DNA of 64,000 bases from Serendipita indica DSM 11827. Taxonomy: Eukaryota > Basidiomycota > Agaricomycetes > Sebacinales > Serendipitaceae. The position numbers and the translations under genes were made by a program. Below the pieces are notes generated by a model. The model saw nothing but the letters and a program-made list of their open reading frames with translations. It was not told the DNA's origin and searched no databases. This document shows, one piece after another, positions 1-11,400 of this stretch (position 1 is the first letter of the stretch; every line of letters begins with the position of its first letter). Where the stretch lies: assembly GCA_910890315.1 (NCBI GenBank), contig CAJVGD010000046.1:992001-1056000 (forward strand). The letters are read 5' to 3'.

Positions 1-1396
1 CCTGTTTTGCTGGTGGTGTCGGCTCAACGCTCATCACCCTCTGGTTCCTCGTCGTCTTGTTCAAGTTTCCCCGATTCCTCAAACGCGTTCGCAACGAAGG
101 TGCCGATGCCGAAGTTGTCGTTCGTTTGACCACTTTTGATGAACTCAACGTAAGCTTCGAATCTTCATCTTTCTCCCGCTCCGTGGCTAAACCGCTAAAA
201 TCATTGCTCTTTAGCGAATTCGCGTTGGCTTCCGCTTCTTCTTTGCTGGATCCTTCCTCATTCTTGCCACTGATGGAATTTTGCCCGGGGATAAACCTAT
301 CAACACGAGCCCGTTCTGGACCGACTTGCTTTCAATGACTGGCGCCATTGGTTGTGTCGTTTCGTCGATGCTTACGCTTCTGGTGAGTTTTTTGGCTACT
401 ATTGGTCCCCAAAACCTTGGGCCACTTTCGCACGCTCTGTCACACCGTCGGAGCGGCCGGCTCCAGCCTTTTCCCCCCGCACTCCGTCCCCACAAGTCGA
501 GACACTATGTTCGACAGGAATGCCAATCTCTTATCAATCTGTCATCCCCCTTGTAAATGATCCCGAGCCGGCCACTCAAAACACATTCACATGTTTCCGC
601 CGTTCCGTGCTCCAGACTAATCACCCCCATCATATCAGATCTTCTTCCCTCGTTCGATTGCCAAAGAAGCTGGCTACAAGGCAAAGACGGTCTCTCTCAA
701 CTCGCGCGGGACGTCGAATAACCCGCCGGCATCGCCCACCGTCACGTTTTACAATGACAATAACACAATGGGCATGGTCAACTATCCTCGACAAAGCAGT
801 ATCGGTCTTGCCGTCACAACGGACCCTGCTCCAATGTATCAACCTTCGCCGACAATGTACGCCCAGCCCGGTGAAACGCGCTCAACGACACCAAACTCGG
901 CTATGCTTCTCAATGCCAACGTCAACAGTACGAAGACGCCTGCCGGTGGACGAATGCCTTATGGCGCATACGCATATGGCGGCAATCATGGTGGTGTAGG
1001 TAGTGGCCCTGCGGAATGGGAACTCGATAGTCCCAGTCGTGTTCATGGTCATGATATTGAAGCATATCATGCTGGTGCCGATCCGCGAGAGTACCTCAAG
1101 ATGCAGAGCGAACAATCACTTGCGCACGTTGATCTTGGGAGTGTGGAGAGTGGGATTGCCAACGTTGGTGGCGATAATAAGCAGCGCGTCAAGACGGGTT
1201 CCGCCCGTGCACCTGTGCGACCACCGCGTCCAGCTGAGCCGATTCTTCACCCATTGGTATGCTTTCTTTCTTTCTTGCGATCGATTAAGATATTTATATT
1301 ACCGTTTAGATTTTGAACTACACGTCACCCATCGATCTCCTGGACCAGGCGACGAGCAGGCCTCCAAGACCACCGCGCCACCCACGAAGGCTCTAA
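1..1396 (+). CDS. Multi-pass membrane protein, 5' end missing
   Basis: The window opens inside this gene. Predicted exons are 1-149, 215-382, 639-1256 and 1310-1396; all junctions are GT-AG and in phase. The N-terminal part has hydrophobic helices (around TLITLWFLVVLF, FRFFFAGSFLILA and GAIGCVVSSMLTLLIFF) joined by a basic loop (FPRFLKRVRNE). It is followed by a roughly 220-residue cytoplasmic-looking tail rich in Pro, Gly, Asn and Ser, with a PVRPPRPAEP stretch. The layout of helices then a long disordered tail recalls fungal GPCR-like proteins, but I do not recognise a family. The intron at 383-638 is unusually long for this window. The reading frame is well supported; the function is unknown. 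Confidence 0.75.
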
Positions 1397-2191
1397 GCGA
1401 ATCGCGCTTGAGACTTGTCTTTGTTCGTCTTGCAATTCTTGTCGCTTGGTGCTTGGACACCGTCGTCGCTCCTTTTCGTTTTTCCGTGTTTGTCCCAAGA
1501 CAAACGGCCTACTCTCTGGACAATTATATCACCACCACCATCACCAACAACTATTTGCATCAAAAAGGAAGGAAACAGGAAGAAGAATGGGGACTACCGA
1601 TCACCATCTCCCTCTCCCTCTGAACCTCGGCGCTCGCCCTTTCTTGGCCCCCTCCCCCCAACCGCCCATGGATCCCTCCAGAAGAGAAAATGTACCTGTA
1701 TCGGCTGCGTTACTCCACACCTCGTGTCCTTTGGCGTGAAAAGGCCCCGTGTGCGTGCGTTATCTAAGCGTTTAGTTTGCTAGCATAGAGTGTTCTCGAA
1801 GTCACGCGCTTCGTAGCTTTGTAATTTCAATTCGATTCTCGCCCTCCTCGTCGCGTGGTTGCCCTACTGGTCGCCTGTCTTTGGCGATGCGTCAGACGCT
1901 GTACCTGTGCGCCAGGCTCTCAAGGCTGGAGTGTGATATCTGGGTCACAGGTCGACCTTTTTGAGCCATAGAATGTATGGATTAGACTTCAAGATAGTGG
2001 ACCAGGCTCAGGTCTGATAGTATGCGGAAGCAGGTGCGGCACTAACAGGCTGTACTAGGGGATGGATGTGCAGGTTTGATGCTGAGGAAGCGCCTCGCCT
2101 CAATTTAGAGCCTGACTATTGAATGTAAACATATATATATATATCTGCCCTCGTCATACGCTCAACTTCATACCAAAACCTCGGCTTCTTT
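1397..2191. other. Intergenic, contains repeat copy 1
   Basis: This is the 3' flank of the membrane-protein gene. It holds several unconvincing short frames, the first copy of a dispersed repeat (about 1677-1990) and a short TA run near 2133. I see no gene in it. Confidence 0.5.
1677..1990. repeat. Imperfect dispersed repeat, copy 1
   Basis: About 300 bp that align with 3494-3790. Shared blocks include CCAGAAGAG, TACTCCACACC, TTGCTAGCATAGAGTG, TTTGTAAT and GGTCACAG, interrupted by many substitutions and small gaps. Within it, TAGCATAGAGTG resembles a Pol III A box. AATTCGATTCTC, about 48 nt later, resembles a B box. This could be a tRNA-derived SINE or a duplicated upstream region. No poly-A tail or target-site duplication is evident. 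Confidence 0.55.
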
Positions 2192-2577
2192 ATGATGTCC
2201 CAGACGCAAGACGGTAATACTTTGACATCGGGATTGTATGTCCTTCGTGATGGAGACTATCACGAGATCACAGAAATTGAAGTATTCCCCCTGTATTCGA
2301 TCAGGCGGATTGTGGCTGACACGATTCAGGAAGCTCGTAAATTGTTATCGCAGTTCATTGAACTTGCACGCATCGAAACGAAAAAAGTATCTCAATCCAC
2401 CAAGTTGTATGTCTTCTAAACATAATCCCAGTCACAATCAGCGACTCCCCAGTCAAGCCACCGACACAAAAAAAGGTGGGAAATGACTCTGGAGATAGAA
2501 AAGGTTGCCATATTGACACCTATTCTCCCACTTTATCTGTTGCGCATACAGCCAAAGGACCTGAGGAGAACGGTTGA
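2192..2577 (+). CDS. Small hypothetical protein (87 aa), three exons
   Basis: Predicted exons are 2192-2406, 2453-2475 and 2552-2577. The first ends at a strong GTATGT donor, the last intron ends in a pyrimidine-rich tract plus CAG, and all phases agree. The protein starts MMSQTQDGNTL, is mostly helical in composition (ADTIQEARKLLSQFIELA) and ends in a Lys/Glu-rich tail. I recognise no family. It lies about 200 bp downstream of repeat copy 1. An unspliced reading ends at 2419 with 75 residues. Transcription is unproven. Confidence 0.35.
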
Positions 2578-2702
2578 AGGACTGGCTGCCGAGCTCACAA
2601 ATCCCAATTAAACAAGGATCAAAAGGAGGTGAGTCCATTTCTAGCAAGAAAACACCTGCCCTTAATATATATAGTACTGTAAATCTCGCTTAATCGGCAT
2701 TT

Positions 2703-3078
2703 ATGGCGGGAACGGGGGACGCGAAAATGGAGGTACGGAGAATCATATTGCTAGCACCGCTCTTAACTAACATTATGGTAGAGAACGGACTAAAATCCTT
2801 AATGAAAGAATGTGAGGCGTCTCAGGGTCTAAGTGCTGCTGAAAAGAGGGTACGATGTCCATCAAACTGTCTACCTGGGTGCTCACTATTTATCTAGGAC
2901 CGCCGCAAAACCGTTGTGGACGTGGTTATGCTAGAGAATGGATACGAACGATTAAAGACAGGTATGCCCTAATAGTACAATCTCCGAAATGTTCATGGAG
3001 TTTGTATCGATTATGGCTACCCGATCATGCTATCCAGCATCAATAAAGCTCGCATTTAGGATAATATTGAAGTTATGA
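2703..3078 (+). CDS. Small hypothetical protein (83 aa)
   Basis: Predicted exons are 2703-2849, 2898-2961 and 3038-3078, all GT-AG and in phase. It encodes a mostly helical, charged protein (SLMKECEASQGLSAAEKR, then DRRKTVVDVVMLENG). The stop abuts the start of the next small ORF. Splicing exon 2 directly to 3199 is also in phase and would fuse the two into one gene. No family is recognised. It may be a real lineage-specific gene or a decaying one. Confidence 0.3.
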
Positions 3079-3404
3079 ATGAAAGGTGTCGGAGAAATGT
3101 CAAAAGTTACTGGTGAGAGTCTTACATGGTATTCATGCCACTCGGAGTCGTACCAGGCGAGGCCACTTCAGCAGTATAAGTCGGTCTCACCCTTGTAGCA
3201 ATTTCCGTAAGGCGCTTCATATCACATCTGTCGAAGCCGGCTTACGAGGGTAGCCCTGAATTGGTCCTGGCCCCGCAAGGAGGCATGAAGCTACATCACG
3301 AGGACGTAAAAAAACTCTTTAAAATCTTGTACATGTCACAAGAAACATCACTCGTGAGTCTTATGGAATCTACGGGCATTTATGAAGTTGTCTCGGCGAG
3401 GTAA
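3079..3404 (+). CDS. Small hypothetical protein (79 aa)
   Basis: Two exons, 3079-3112 and 3199-3404, are joined by an 86-nt intron with GTGAGA donor and CCCTTGTAG acceptor, in phase. Features include RRFISHLSKPAYEG and a helical segment HHEDVKKLFKILYMSQE. It may be the 3' half of the preceding small gene rather than a separate one. Repeat copy 2 begins about 90 bp after its stop. No family is recognised. Confidence 0.3.
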
Positions 3405-3493
3405 AAAGGTTTCTTTGCGCTACCTTTTGATTGGGCGCTTGGACTCCGTATCTTTGATTGATAATCGCTTGTGAGTTGCCTTGCCTTCGCGGA

Positions 3494-3790
3494 TGCTCCA
3501 GAAGAGGGAATGTAGATGTAAGGCTCCGCTACTCCACACCGCATGTCCTTTTGCGTGGAAAAGGCCTGGTGTGTGCCCGTTATATAAACGTCTGACTTGC
3601 TAGCATAGAGTGTCCTTAAAGTCATGAGTTTCTTGGTTTGTAATCCAATTCAATTCTCGTCCTACTCCTCACGCGTCTGTGGCGCTTACTCGTCACACCT
3701 GTACCTGCTTCGAGGGTTGGAATGTGACTTCGCGGTCACAGCCTGACCTTTTAAAGCCACCAAATCTATTGGGCTAACAGATAGAATATC
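3494..3790. repeat. Imperfect dispersed repeat, copy 2
   Basis: Second copy of the element at 1677-1990, in the same orientation. It again keeps the TTGCTAGCATAGAGTG block and a B-box-like CAATTCAATTCTCG. Like copy 1, it ends roughly 200 bp upstream of a small ORF (2192 and 3984). That fits either a tandem duplication of an upstream region or two insertions of one element. Confidence 0.55.
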
Positions 3791-3983
3791 AAAATTACGG
3801 CTTGCTTGATCGCGAGTTGGTCCTGCGTGTGCAGTGTGTGGCCCGCCGAATATTGTGCCACTCTACCGGTGCACCAGCACAAAACCTCGTGGCAATCCAA
3901 GAGCCTGATTGAGCATCATCAAAATATAAAACTGGTGACTCATCCCGGACGCAATCTTGAGCAACCCTCCCATAGGATTAATC

Positions 3984-4496
3984 ATGCCTCTCCGCCCTAA
4001 TCGCCCCAAGTATACCAGAGACGAATTGAGAGGGAAGCTCGCCCTTCTTCATAATGATGATATGGACAAGTACCCCCATGTTAAACCGGTCAGCCCCCTA
4101 GGTATTCGACTGAGCATTCATTTATTCTCTATAGGATGCTCGAAAGTTTTTCGATGTGCTTACGAAGCGGGTTTATGGTGAAGGAGAAAGGCGTCAGTGA
4201 ATTTACACATAATACGAGTATTTCTACTTATGATCTCCAACAGATGCTCGTCTCACTTGCCTCGTCCAAATTTTCGAACAGCATTACAAGAAATTGACCA
4301 GTAATGAACAATATGTGAGATTTTTTTCTTACTTAAACAAGAGCTTATTGACACTTGAACCCCTGTAGAAATTCCGGGAAGTTATTCTTGATGACCTAAT
4401 GGGTGAAGAATGTGAGCTATTGATAGTACCCACGCCCTTGAGCGTGGATTAAAGATAGATGTACTCTCCTTTTGTCCCTTCACTGTATTAGCCTGA
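3984..4496 (+). CDS. Small hypothetical protein (88 aa), five exons
   Basis: Exons 3984-4088, 4135-4177, 4244-4314, 4369-4411 and 4492-4496 are separated by four GT-AG introns, and the phases are exact at every junction. That is hard to get by chance. The protein is compact, charged and helical: MPLRPNRPKYTRDEL at the start, then DARKFFDVLTKRVY, IFEQHYKKLTSNEQY and FREVILDDLMGEE. The C-terminal pattern (F..Y..L...E, then +..I.D.LMG) recurs in the mini-ORF at 5184. No known family is recognised. Confidence 0.45.
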
Positions 4497-5183
4497 ACGA
4501 ATGAAACCGTCCCCACTATCGAACCTTTGGATTACCAAACGCGTGTAAGCACACCAGCGTTGAATGCGCCAATATCGTGGTTCTATCAATGCCGACCAGG
4601 AATGGAGGACCTCTCGCATACGTCGAGGACCACTTGAATCATACTGAACACGGTCTGTCGACAGCATACGATCTCTTAAATTATTCCACCGATCTGCTGA
4701 TGCTTCTACTGCGGGTTCACCGTCACCAGCTCGACTGCAGAAGGGGCCCGAGACCAATTAATTCCCATCCGGGAGAGTATCGACTGGATTTAAGATAGTA
4801 AATAATGAAGGGCTGATGAGATTGGGGCCGTCAGGCTCCCAATTGCTCTTTGAACTCTGTCACAAGAGTGGGCTTGCAGAGCATCAAATTATACTGTCCT
4901 TATCTTTTCAGAGCTTGAAACTCACACGTTGGGATCAAATGGTTCTACCAGTGCCGACAAGAGCCTCCCTGATGGGACATTTGGCCGTCATAACAAACCG
5001 TAACCTACCTCACACTACCCGAGACGTGTGTCCTTACCATTGCGTTTTGCTATAAATACCTAACACGCGACAGCGGTCTCGAATTTGTTTGATAAGTTCT
5101 GCGGGACAGTTTCAGCGTGGGAAAAGCGAGACTAGTATGAGCTATCTACGTCATTTTGACCTGCCTAAGATTCAGCAGCCGAC
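4497..5183. other. Intergenic with two short similar segments
   Basis: No convincing gene. Segments near 4575-4610 and 4938-4975 share TGGTTCTAYCARTGCCGAC and would read as WFYQCR in one frame each. They may be remnants of a small duplicated exon. Confidence 0.3.
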
Positions 5184-5342
5184 ATGAGCTCGCATATCGA
5201 TGAGTTTGTGCGAAGGTACGGGCAGTTGAAGCCAAAGGAAAGAACGGTGGGTGAATCAGAGAAATTCTTGCTCCGTTCAATCTGACAGGTCGTTAAGGAG
5301 CATCGAAACCATCTAATTGACAGAATTATGGGAAATCGCTAA
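5184..5342 (+). CDS. Mini-ORF (38 aa), two exons
   Basis: Exons 5184-5246 and 5289-5342 flank a 42-nt GT-AG intron ending CTGACAG. It encodes a basic helical peptide (EFVRRYGQLKPKERT, then EHRNHLIDRIMG). It resembles the C-terminal half of the 88-aa protein at 3984-4496, so it may be a truncated duplicate. Low confidence that it is functional. Confidence 0.25.
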
Positions 5343-5634
5343 ACGATAGTCTAAGCGCTTGAACCTTGGCACAATGTTCGAGCTGAAAATATGATTTTCC
5401 ATGACGCCGAGTAGATATATATGGTCATTGTCGAGATTATCCCGGCCGAGATGAGGCTCGTCTGCTGCCGGAATATCTCCAGGCATGCACCGCAGATCAG
5501 ATTACGTGTCCCAAAACAGCCATGACACTGGTGTTTATTGCTCGACAATTCTCCTTCGGTTATGACGGTTTGCCACTGACGAACAGCACTTGGACCCAAC
5601 TCTCTCGATCACTCTCTCGACTGGGCACCTCGTG

Positions 5635-6796
5635 ATGGCCTACAAACTCCTTGTTGGCGGGTACACGCAGGGTGGTCTCCGTGTAGTCACCTTTGATCCT
5701 TCAAACAATAAGCTCGACCTCCAATCGACGGGAATCCCAGTCGGACCGGACCCATCATGGATCGTCCAGCATCCGCGTGATAGCAGTCTCATTCTCGCGA
5801 CGAGTGAAGTAGAAGACGGAAAGTTGCATGTGATTCGACTCAAAGACGGCGAGGAACTCTCGGGCGAGGTGCTCACCAGCGTATCGAGTGGAGGAACTTA
5901 TCCGGCACATCTTCTGGTACTCGACGACTCCATTGTCACTGGAAATGTGCGTGAAATTATCTTCTTTTTCTCCTATCGATCTAATGTGTTTAGTACATGG
6001 GAGGTTCCATACTTGATATTCCCTACTCGCTTGGGCCAGTATCGGTTAAGGATCACGGCTCAGAAAAGGCGCAGGGTGTACACATTCAGTTTAGTGGAAC
6101 AGGACCAAACCCAGACCGCCAAGAATCTTCGCACCCCCACGAAGTCTATCTACACGGCAATGAGCTCTTAATTCCTGACCTCGGTGCAGACAAGACATGG
6201 AGACTTGTCAAGGGGGATTCTGGATGGGAAATCAAAGGCGCAATCGAATATCCAGCCGGATCCGGCCCGCGTCATGTTCTAATTCATGGTGAGCAGCTCA
6301 TGACGTAGCGTCGAGCCTTGAATTCATGTCTCTAGATGGTATATTGTACACAGTACTCGAACTGTCCAACGAGATTGCACTGCACAAGTTCGTGGCCCTG
6401 CCGGAGACGCCATCACCAATCGCCGTTCTATCGACTTTTGCAAGTGGATCCCCTGCAGACCCATCGATGCTTGCGGCAGAAATTCTCCTCTCACCGGACA
6501 AGCGGTTCATTTACGTCTCAAACCGCAACGATCCGTCACCAGAAGGCGACACTCTTGCCGTGTACACAGTGCATTCGGACAAGCAAGAATGCAAACTTGT
6601 TAATGAAATTCGAACAGGGGTGAAGCATGCAAGGGGCATGAAGTTTTCAAAGGATGGCACGTACCTGGCTGTGGCGGGCAGTCACACAGGCTCTCTCAAG
6701 ATCTTCAAGGTCGTAGAGGGTAGCTCTAATGGAGAGGTGACAGCAGTTGCAAGCGTAGAGGGACTTGAGAAGCCGACTGCAGTGGTTTGGCTGTGA
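5635..6796 (+). CDS. Lactonase-family beta-propeller enzyme (carboxymuconate cyclase-like)
   Basis: Exons 5635-5946, 5994-6288 and 6336-6796 give 355 residues, the usual length for the seven-bladed propeller family that includes 6-phosphogluconolactonase and fungal 3-carboxy-cis,cis-muconate cyclase. The start MAYKLLVGGYT begins the first strand. Family signatures are GPDPSWIVQHP, SSGGTYPAHLL, SHPHEVYLHGNELLIPDLGAD, GSGPRHVLIH, LLSPDKRFIYVSNR and KHARGMKFSKDG. It is probably cytosolic, as there is no signal peptide. The family hydrolyses or forms lactones in sugar-phosphate or aromatic (protocatechuate) catabolism; which substrate applies cannot be told. An in-frame ATG at 5590 would add 15 residues that do not fit the family start. 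Confidence 0.85.
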
Positions 6797-8416
6797 GATT
6801 AACGACGTATGTACACAAATGATACTACTGCTTCTCAAGGCACTCCCTATCCAGATTGAATCTTGCTTAAAGACACGCTTCGAAGATCTCAGAGCGAGAG
6901 ATTACGCATACTTTCCAAGATGCTCGAGCGGGGAGGCTTCGAGTTGGTGAAGGATATATGTATTGTGAAAAATAAGATTTCTATGACCCCCCTGGAGTGT
7001 TTAAAGCCTCCTTTATTTAGAATAAATGATTCTTACGGCCAGAATAGCACGAGGGAGTCATGCGAGCCTGTGAACACTTTGCATTTATAGACCTGGTATT
7101 CAGTATTCAGTATACTTCATCCTGTATTCTGAGTGCGTGATGAGCTCCTATACATTGAGCTTGCTCGGGTGAGGAGGACGAGAGAAATAGTTAGAAGCGG
7201 AGTATGGAAGTCTTTCCGAGGCCTCTGGAAAGACTATGAGACATATTAAAATGATCTTGACTGGGCGTAGGTTGTGGTCCAGCATAGGCTACTCGGATAG
7301 GGATGCTGCCTCTATCGGCTCCATGCAAAGTGTTTACCGGCGGACAAGCCCAAGTTGGGAAGTGACAACAAGCTAATTGATCTTGTAACACGTCATATAG
7401 AAACAATGAGGATATATTGAAAGTTGTTTATTGCACGGCAGCTCAACTCCGGGCCAACGTATCGGAAATAGAGGTGCACGATTGACAACCAGATTTCGGA
7501 GGGATAGTGCCAATTGCGTCACTCAATTATCAATTATCTCTTTGCTACCGTTATTCTGGGGCCAAGCAGTGGTTGCCGCATTTTCGCCGCTCGAGCAGGA
7601 GTCGAACCCGACAAACGCTCGAAATAATCACGAAACACGAATCACGGCCTCTGTTTGCGCTTGAAGATCTAGTTTCGGCCCTCAACCTTGCACTCACCAC
7701 CCTCATTCTTGTCGTTTACTTGCATCTTGGACACGACCAGTGTCAGCAGTTGGCCCAGCTTTACGAAGTCCTAAACCAATACGATCTACACTGCTACAAC
7801 TGTACGTCACCACCTTGTTTTGCTGGCTTATAACCTCGTGCACGAAAAATCTAGCGGCACACGGTGGGCTGTACCAGTGCTGTCGGCACCGTACCATCAT
7901 CCGGTCATGATGCACTCGTTATGTGTGATCCAAACTCGCCAGATAATGTATGAACGCGCTTCACCACGTTTGACGCAGCAGCCAGTTTGTAACTCGAGAC
8001 GAATACCTGAGTGTGCTGGTTGGGGCGTTCATCCTGCGTGGTTTCGTACAAAGATAATGTGCTGGACACTCTCGTACCCGTCCCGGACCTCTTCTGTCCC
8101 GCTACGGCTGTCAGCGTCGGACCACATGTGCTTTCCTTGATGCCGCCCCCCGGTCTGTTAGATAGCCAAGCGTACTGACACAAAACCCAGATTTCCTAGT
8201 ACAATTGTGTCGACCGGTACACGTGGGAGGACACTCGTACAAGATTCTCTTGCCTCCCTGGCTGCACGTATCTCTGAGACAAGAACCAATCACGCATTAC
8301 AAAGCATCGACTGCATACTTCTCACCGAGTGTTCCTCCGTAGCCGGGTACACAGTCGGGCAACCCCGCCTTGTGGACGATCTGAGCGGCTGAACGAGGAA
8401 GGGCGTCCGTTCCACC
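6797..8416. other. Long intergenic stretch
   Basis: It comprises the 3' flank of the lactonase-like gene and the 5' flank of the Rho GEF gene. Only short unsupported frames occur, with none showing a recognisable domain or clean splice pattern. Confidence 0.45.
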
Positions 8417-11400
8417 ATGTCAGCAGACACGGATTCGAGCGTATATTATCCCCCTGGGAAGAATCAAGTTGCCAGTACGGCCCCAAACTCAAACGATATG
8501 TCGCCACCCTGTGCGTTAGCTCCTTTCTAGCCTGCAACCTCACTGACCTCCAAGGACCTTCAGATACGAGAACAAAAGAAAAGGGGAAGCAACGCGCGGT
8601 CAACCTAGAGTCACTGTCCTTTCCGACCTCGTCGACAAACGGTGCAGAGCATGACCCACAGACAAACTCCTATCTCTTGGCTGTCCCATCCGCCGCTGGT
8701 AGCACAGAGGTGACACCCACAGCAAACTCCATGAAATCACCGCCTCGGCCCCCACAGCGCTCGCCCCTTCGGTCAGGACAATCCTCCCCCCGCCGCCGAC
8801 CTGTAGAACCGCCTTCGTCGGGTAATGAGCCGGCCACTGTCGAACAATCACGCCCCATCCCGCGCCAGCGTACGGACAGCTCAGCGGCGGCCCGGGAAAG
8901 ACGACGGGAGGCATACAAGTCTGGCATGTCCTTTGTCAGTCTCTACGAATTATATTCGGAACCACCACTTCCACCAGTCCCGGTCCCCGCACTTCCATCC
9001 CTAGATCGCACGAAACTCGTGGCTGCGGAACAGGCGTCGGTCAAGAGAGCGCGCTCAGGATCAACGGCGTCCATCGGGACGAGTCGGGAGAGAAAGACTT
9101 CTGTGCAAACCTCGGCGACTATTGCTTCTAGTCACGGTAGAGCCCGCAGCGGGTCGTCTGCAGAGTCCCCACTGAGAAGCCAGCCGCATGCATTACGTCC
9201 CTCAAAAGATGCCCCCTCGGGTGTGGCTGATTCTCCAACCTCCTTACGTTTGGGTAATACGACGATTTCATCGTCCATTCTCACCGTTCAACCGACCCCA
9301 TCGCTCGCAGAGAGTGCACCGACAAAGTCGAAGCGACAACATGTCCTGTTCGAGATCCTCGAGACAGAGAGGATATACTCCAGCGACATGGCTCTCGTCA
9401 GGGCTGTTCATTTACCGCTTGCTCTCGGGATGAAGATCGAACTCGGACCAATGGGTCAAGTCGCTTCGTCTGCACGGTCAAGTGCGGCGGACGGAAACGT
9501 TGATATCGGCCCATCGCGGAGCTCTGGTATCTCCACCAATACCGCAAGTTCTACTCAATCACAATCTGGCTCCAGCACTTACCCAGCTTCACCTGGGCAT
9601 TCACTTGGAAATGAGCCACCCATGTCCGTGGAAGACGCCAAGGTCATCTTTGCAAACCTGGATGAGCTTGCAGAATTCACAGGAAGGTTCACTGAATTCA
9701 TTCAACTTGCACTCGGCTCGGAGATTGAGGGAGGCGAAGGACCTGACAGGATCGGTACACTCTTTTTGCAAATGGTGAGCAATCTTGACTGACGTGCAGA
9801 AGCATCGTTCACGCCTGCTAGCTTCCCATAATGGCCCCCATATACGAAACATACATTACCAAGCATTCGGCCTCAATCGCCAGACTTACTACACTTACAA
9901 CCGAGAACCCCAGTCCAGCAATGCTCCAATATATTGAGCATACAAAAGCCATTGCATCTACCCATTCAAACTCGTGGGATCTCAATTCACTGCTCATAAA
10001 GCCCATCCAACGATTTCTCAAGTATCCTCTCCTCCTAGAGACATTGGTCGCGTCCACACCAGATGATCATCCGGACAAGCCAGATTTGATTCGAGCCAAG
10101 ACGGCCATGGTCGAAGCCAGTCGCCTGGTTAACGAACAAACGCAAAAGGTGGAGATTTGCCGAACGATCTTGCAGCGCAAGCCGCTCAAGGGACTATCTG
10201 CAGTCTTCTCAACCGGTGCACCAAACTCGCAGCAACTCAAAGTCAAAGGCTCCAAGTCGGTATTTGCAGTCACAAAATCCAAGGAGCCAGCACCGAGCAC
10301 TACTGCTGCTGCCGCCGCGACTGCAACGACTTCATCGTCACCATCCGTCACGCCGTTTGATGCCGTATTTGACCCAATTCAGCTGGAAAACCGTCTGGTT
10401 GAACATGCTAGCGGAGGTGCCGCCGGCTTGGAAGAGCTCATCAAGCACTTGCAGGGGTTCGAAACTATACTCCCTCGGTATCTGCGAGACGTTGTCAATT
10501 GGGTGCGCGAGGTGCGCAATACATTGACAAGACTCGAAAAGTGGGCCGCGGCGTTTGAGAGGGTGATCTCGCTGGAGGACAATGGGGGTATCGAAGCATT
10601 AGATGCATTTAGGGGAGTGCTGACGGATCGTCTGGGCCCGATTTTGGATGGCTTGGTTAGTCGGATGAGGCGGCCTACGCTGTACTGACACCCATCAGGA
10701 AATCGCCGTTCGCAGCACACTTGCACCCACTCTCACCAAGATCCAGGACAGCATGAAAGGTCCGACACTGCTGCTGAATACGGCTGCAAGTTTGCGAACA
10801 GTACACAACCAAATGATGAATACACCATACATCAGCAAAACAAATCGCCCATCTCCACAGATGATCGAAGGTTCCAAGACCTACCTTGCGCTCATGCAGC
10901 AGCTAAGGACGGATCTACCTGTCTATGTTCGTCACCTGGACCGCATGTTTGGCTATGTCATTCTGCAAGTCGCAAAGTGGCAAGAAAGATGGTATCGAGA
11001 AGTTGGACATGCGTGGGGGGATCTCTGGGCGGCATTGGAGGTTGGACCTGGCAGTCGACGAGAGTACCGGGCAAGGCGGCATAAGGAACTGACGAGCAAA
11101 AAGGGTTCAAAGCCGTCAGAGCCAGAATCTTCGGAGCAACGTCGTGGAGCGTATGGATGCAGCGGAGACGAGACGGCAGCCATCTGGTGGGATCGATGGG
11201 AGGAGGTCAACCTTGCTATTGCTGCCTTGGGGGTTCCCTCTGGCGGTGCTCTACAAGGCGTGCGGTCGCTTCAAGGCTTGATGAAGATCCCCCAATCCTC
11301 TGCTGGGTCCTACTTCCCACAGCCCATATCCGAGCCTTACCAGACCCCAACGTTTGACGGGAGGACGATTCCTGAAGACATAAAGGATGAAGAGTTCGGG

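Noticed and set aside
4575-4975. Two WFYQCR-like segments as exons of a small gene
   Set aside because: Each is open only briefly and no consistent splice path joins them. Kept as a possible duplicated relic only.
7905-8183. Minus-strand ORF of 92 codons upstream of the Rho GEF
   Set aside because: It has no domain, no splice context and no conservation clue. It is likely a chance frame.
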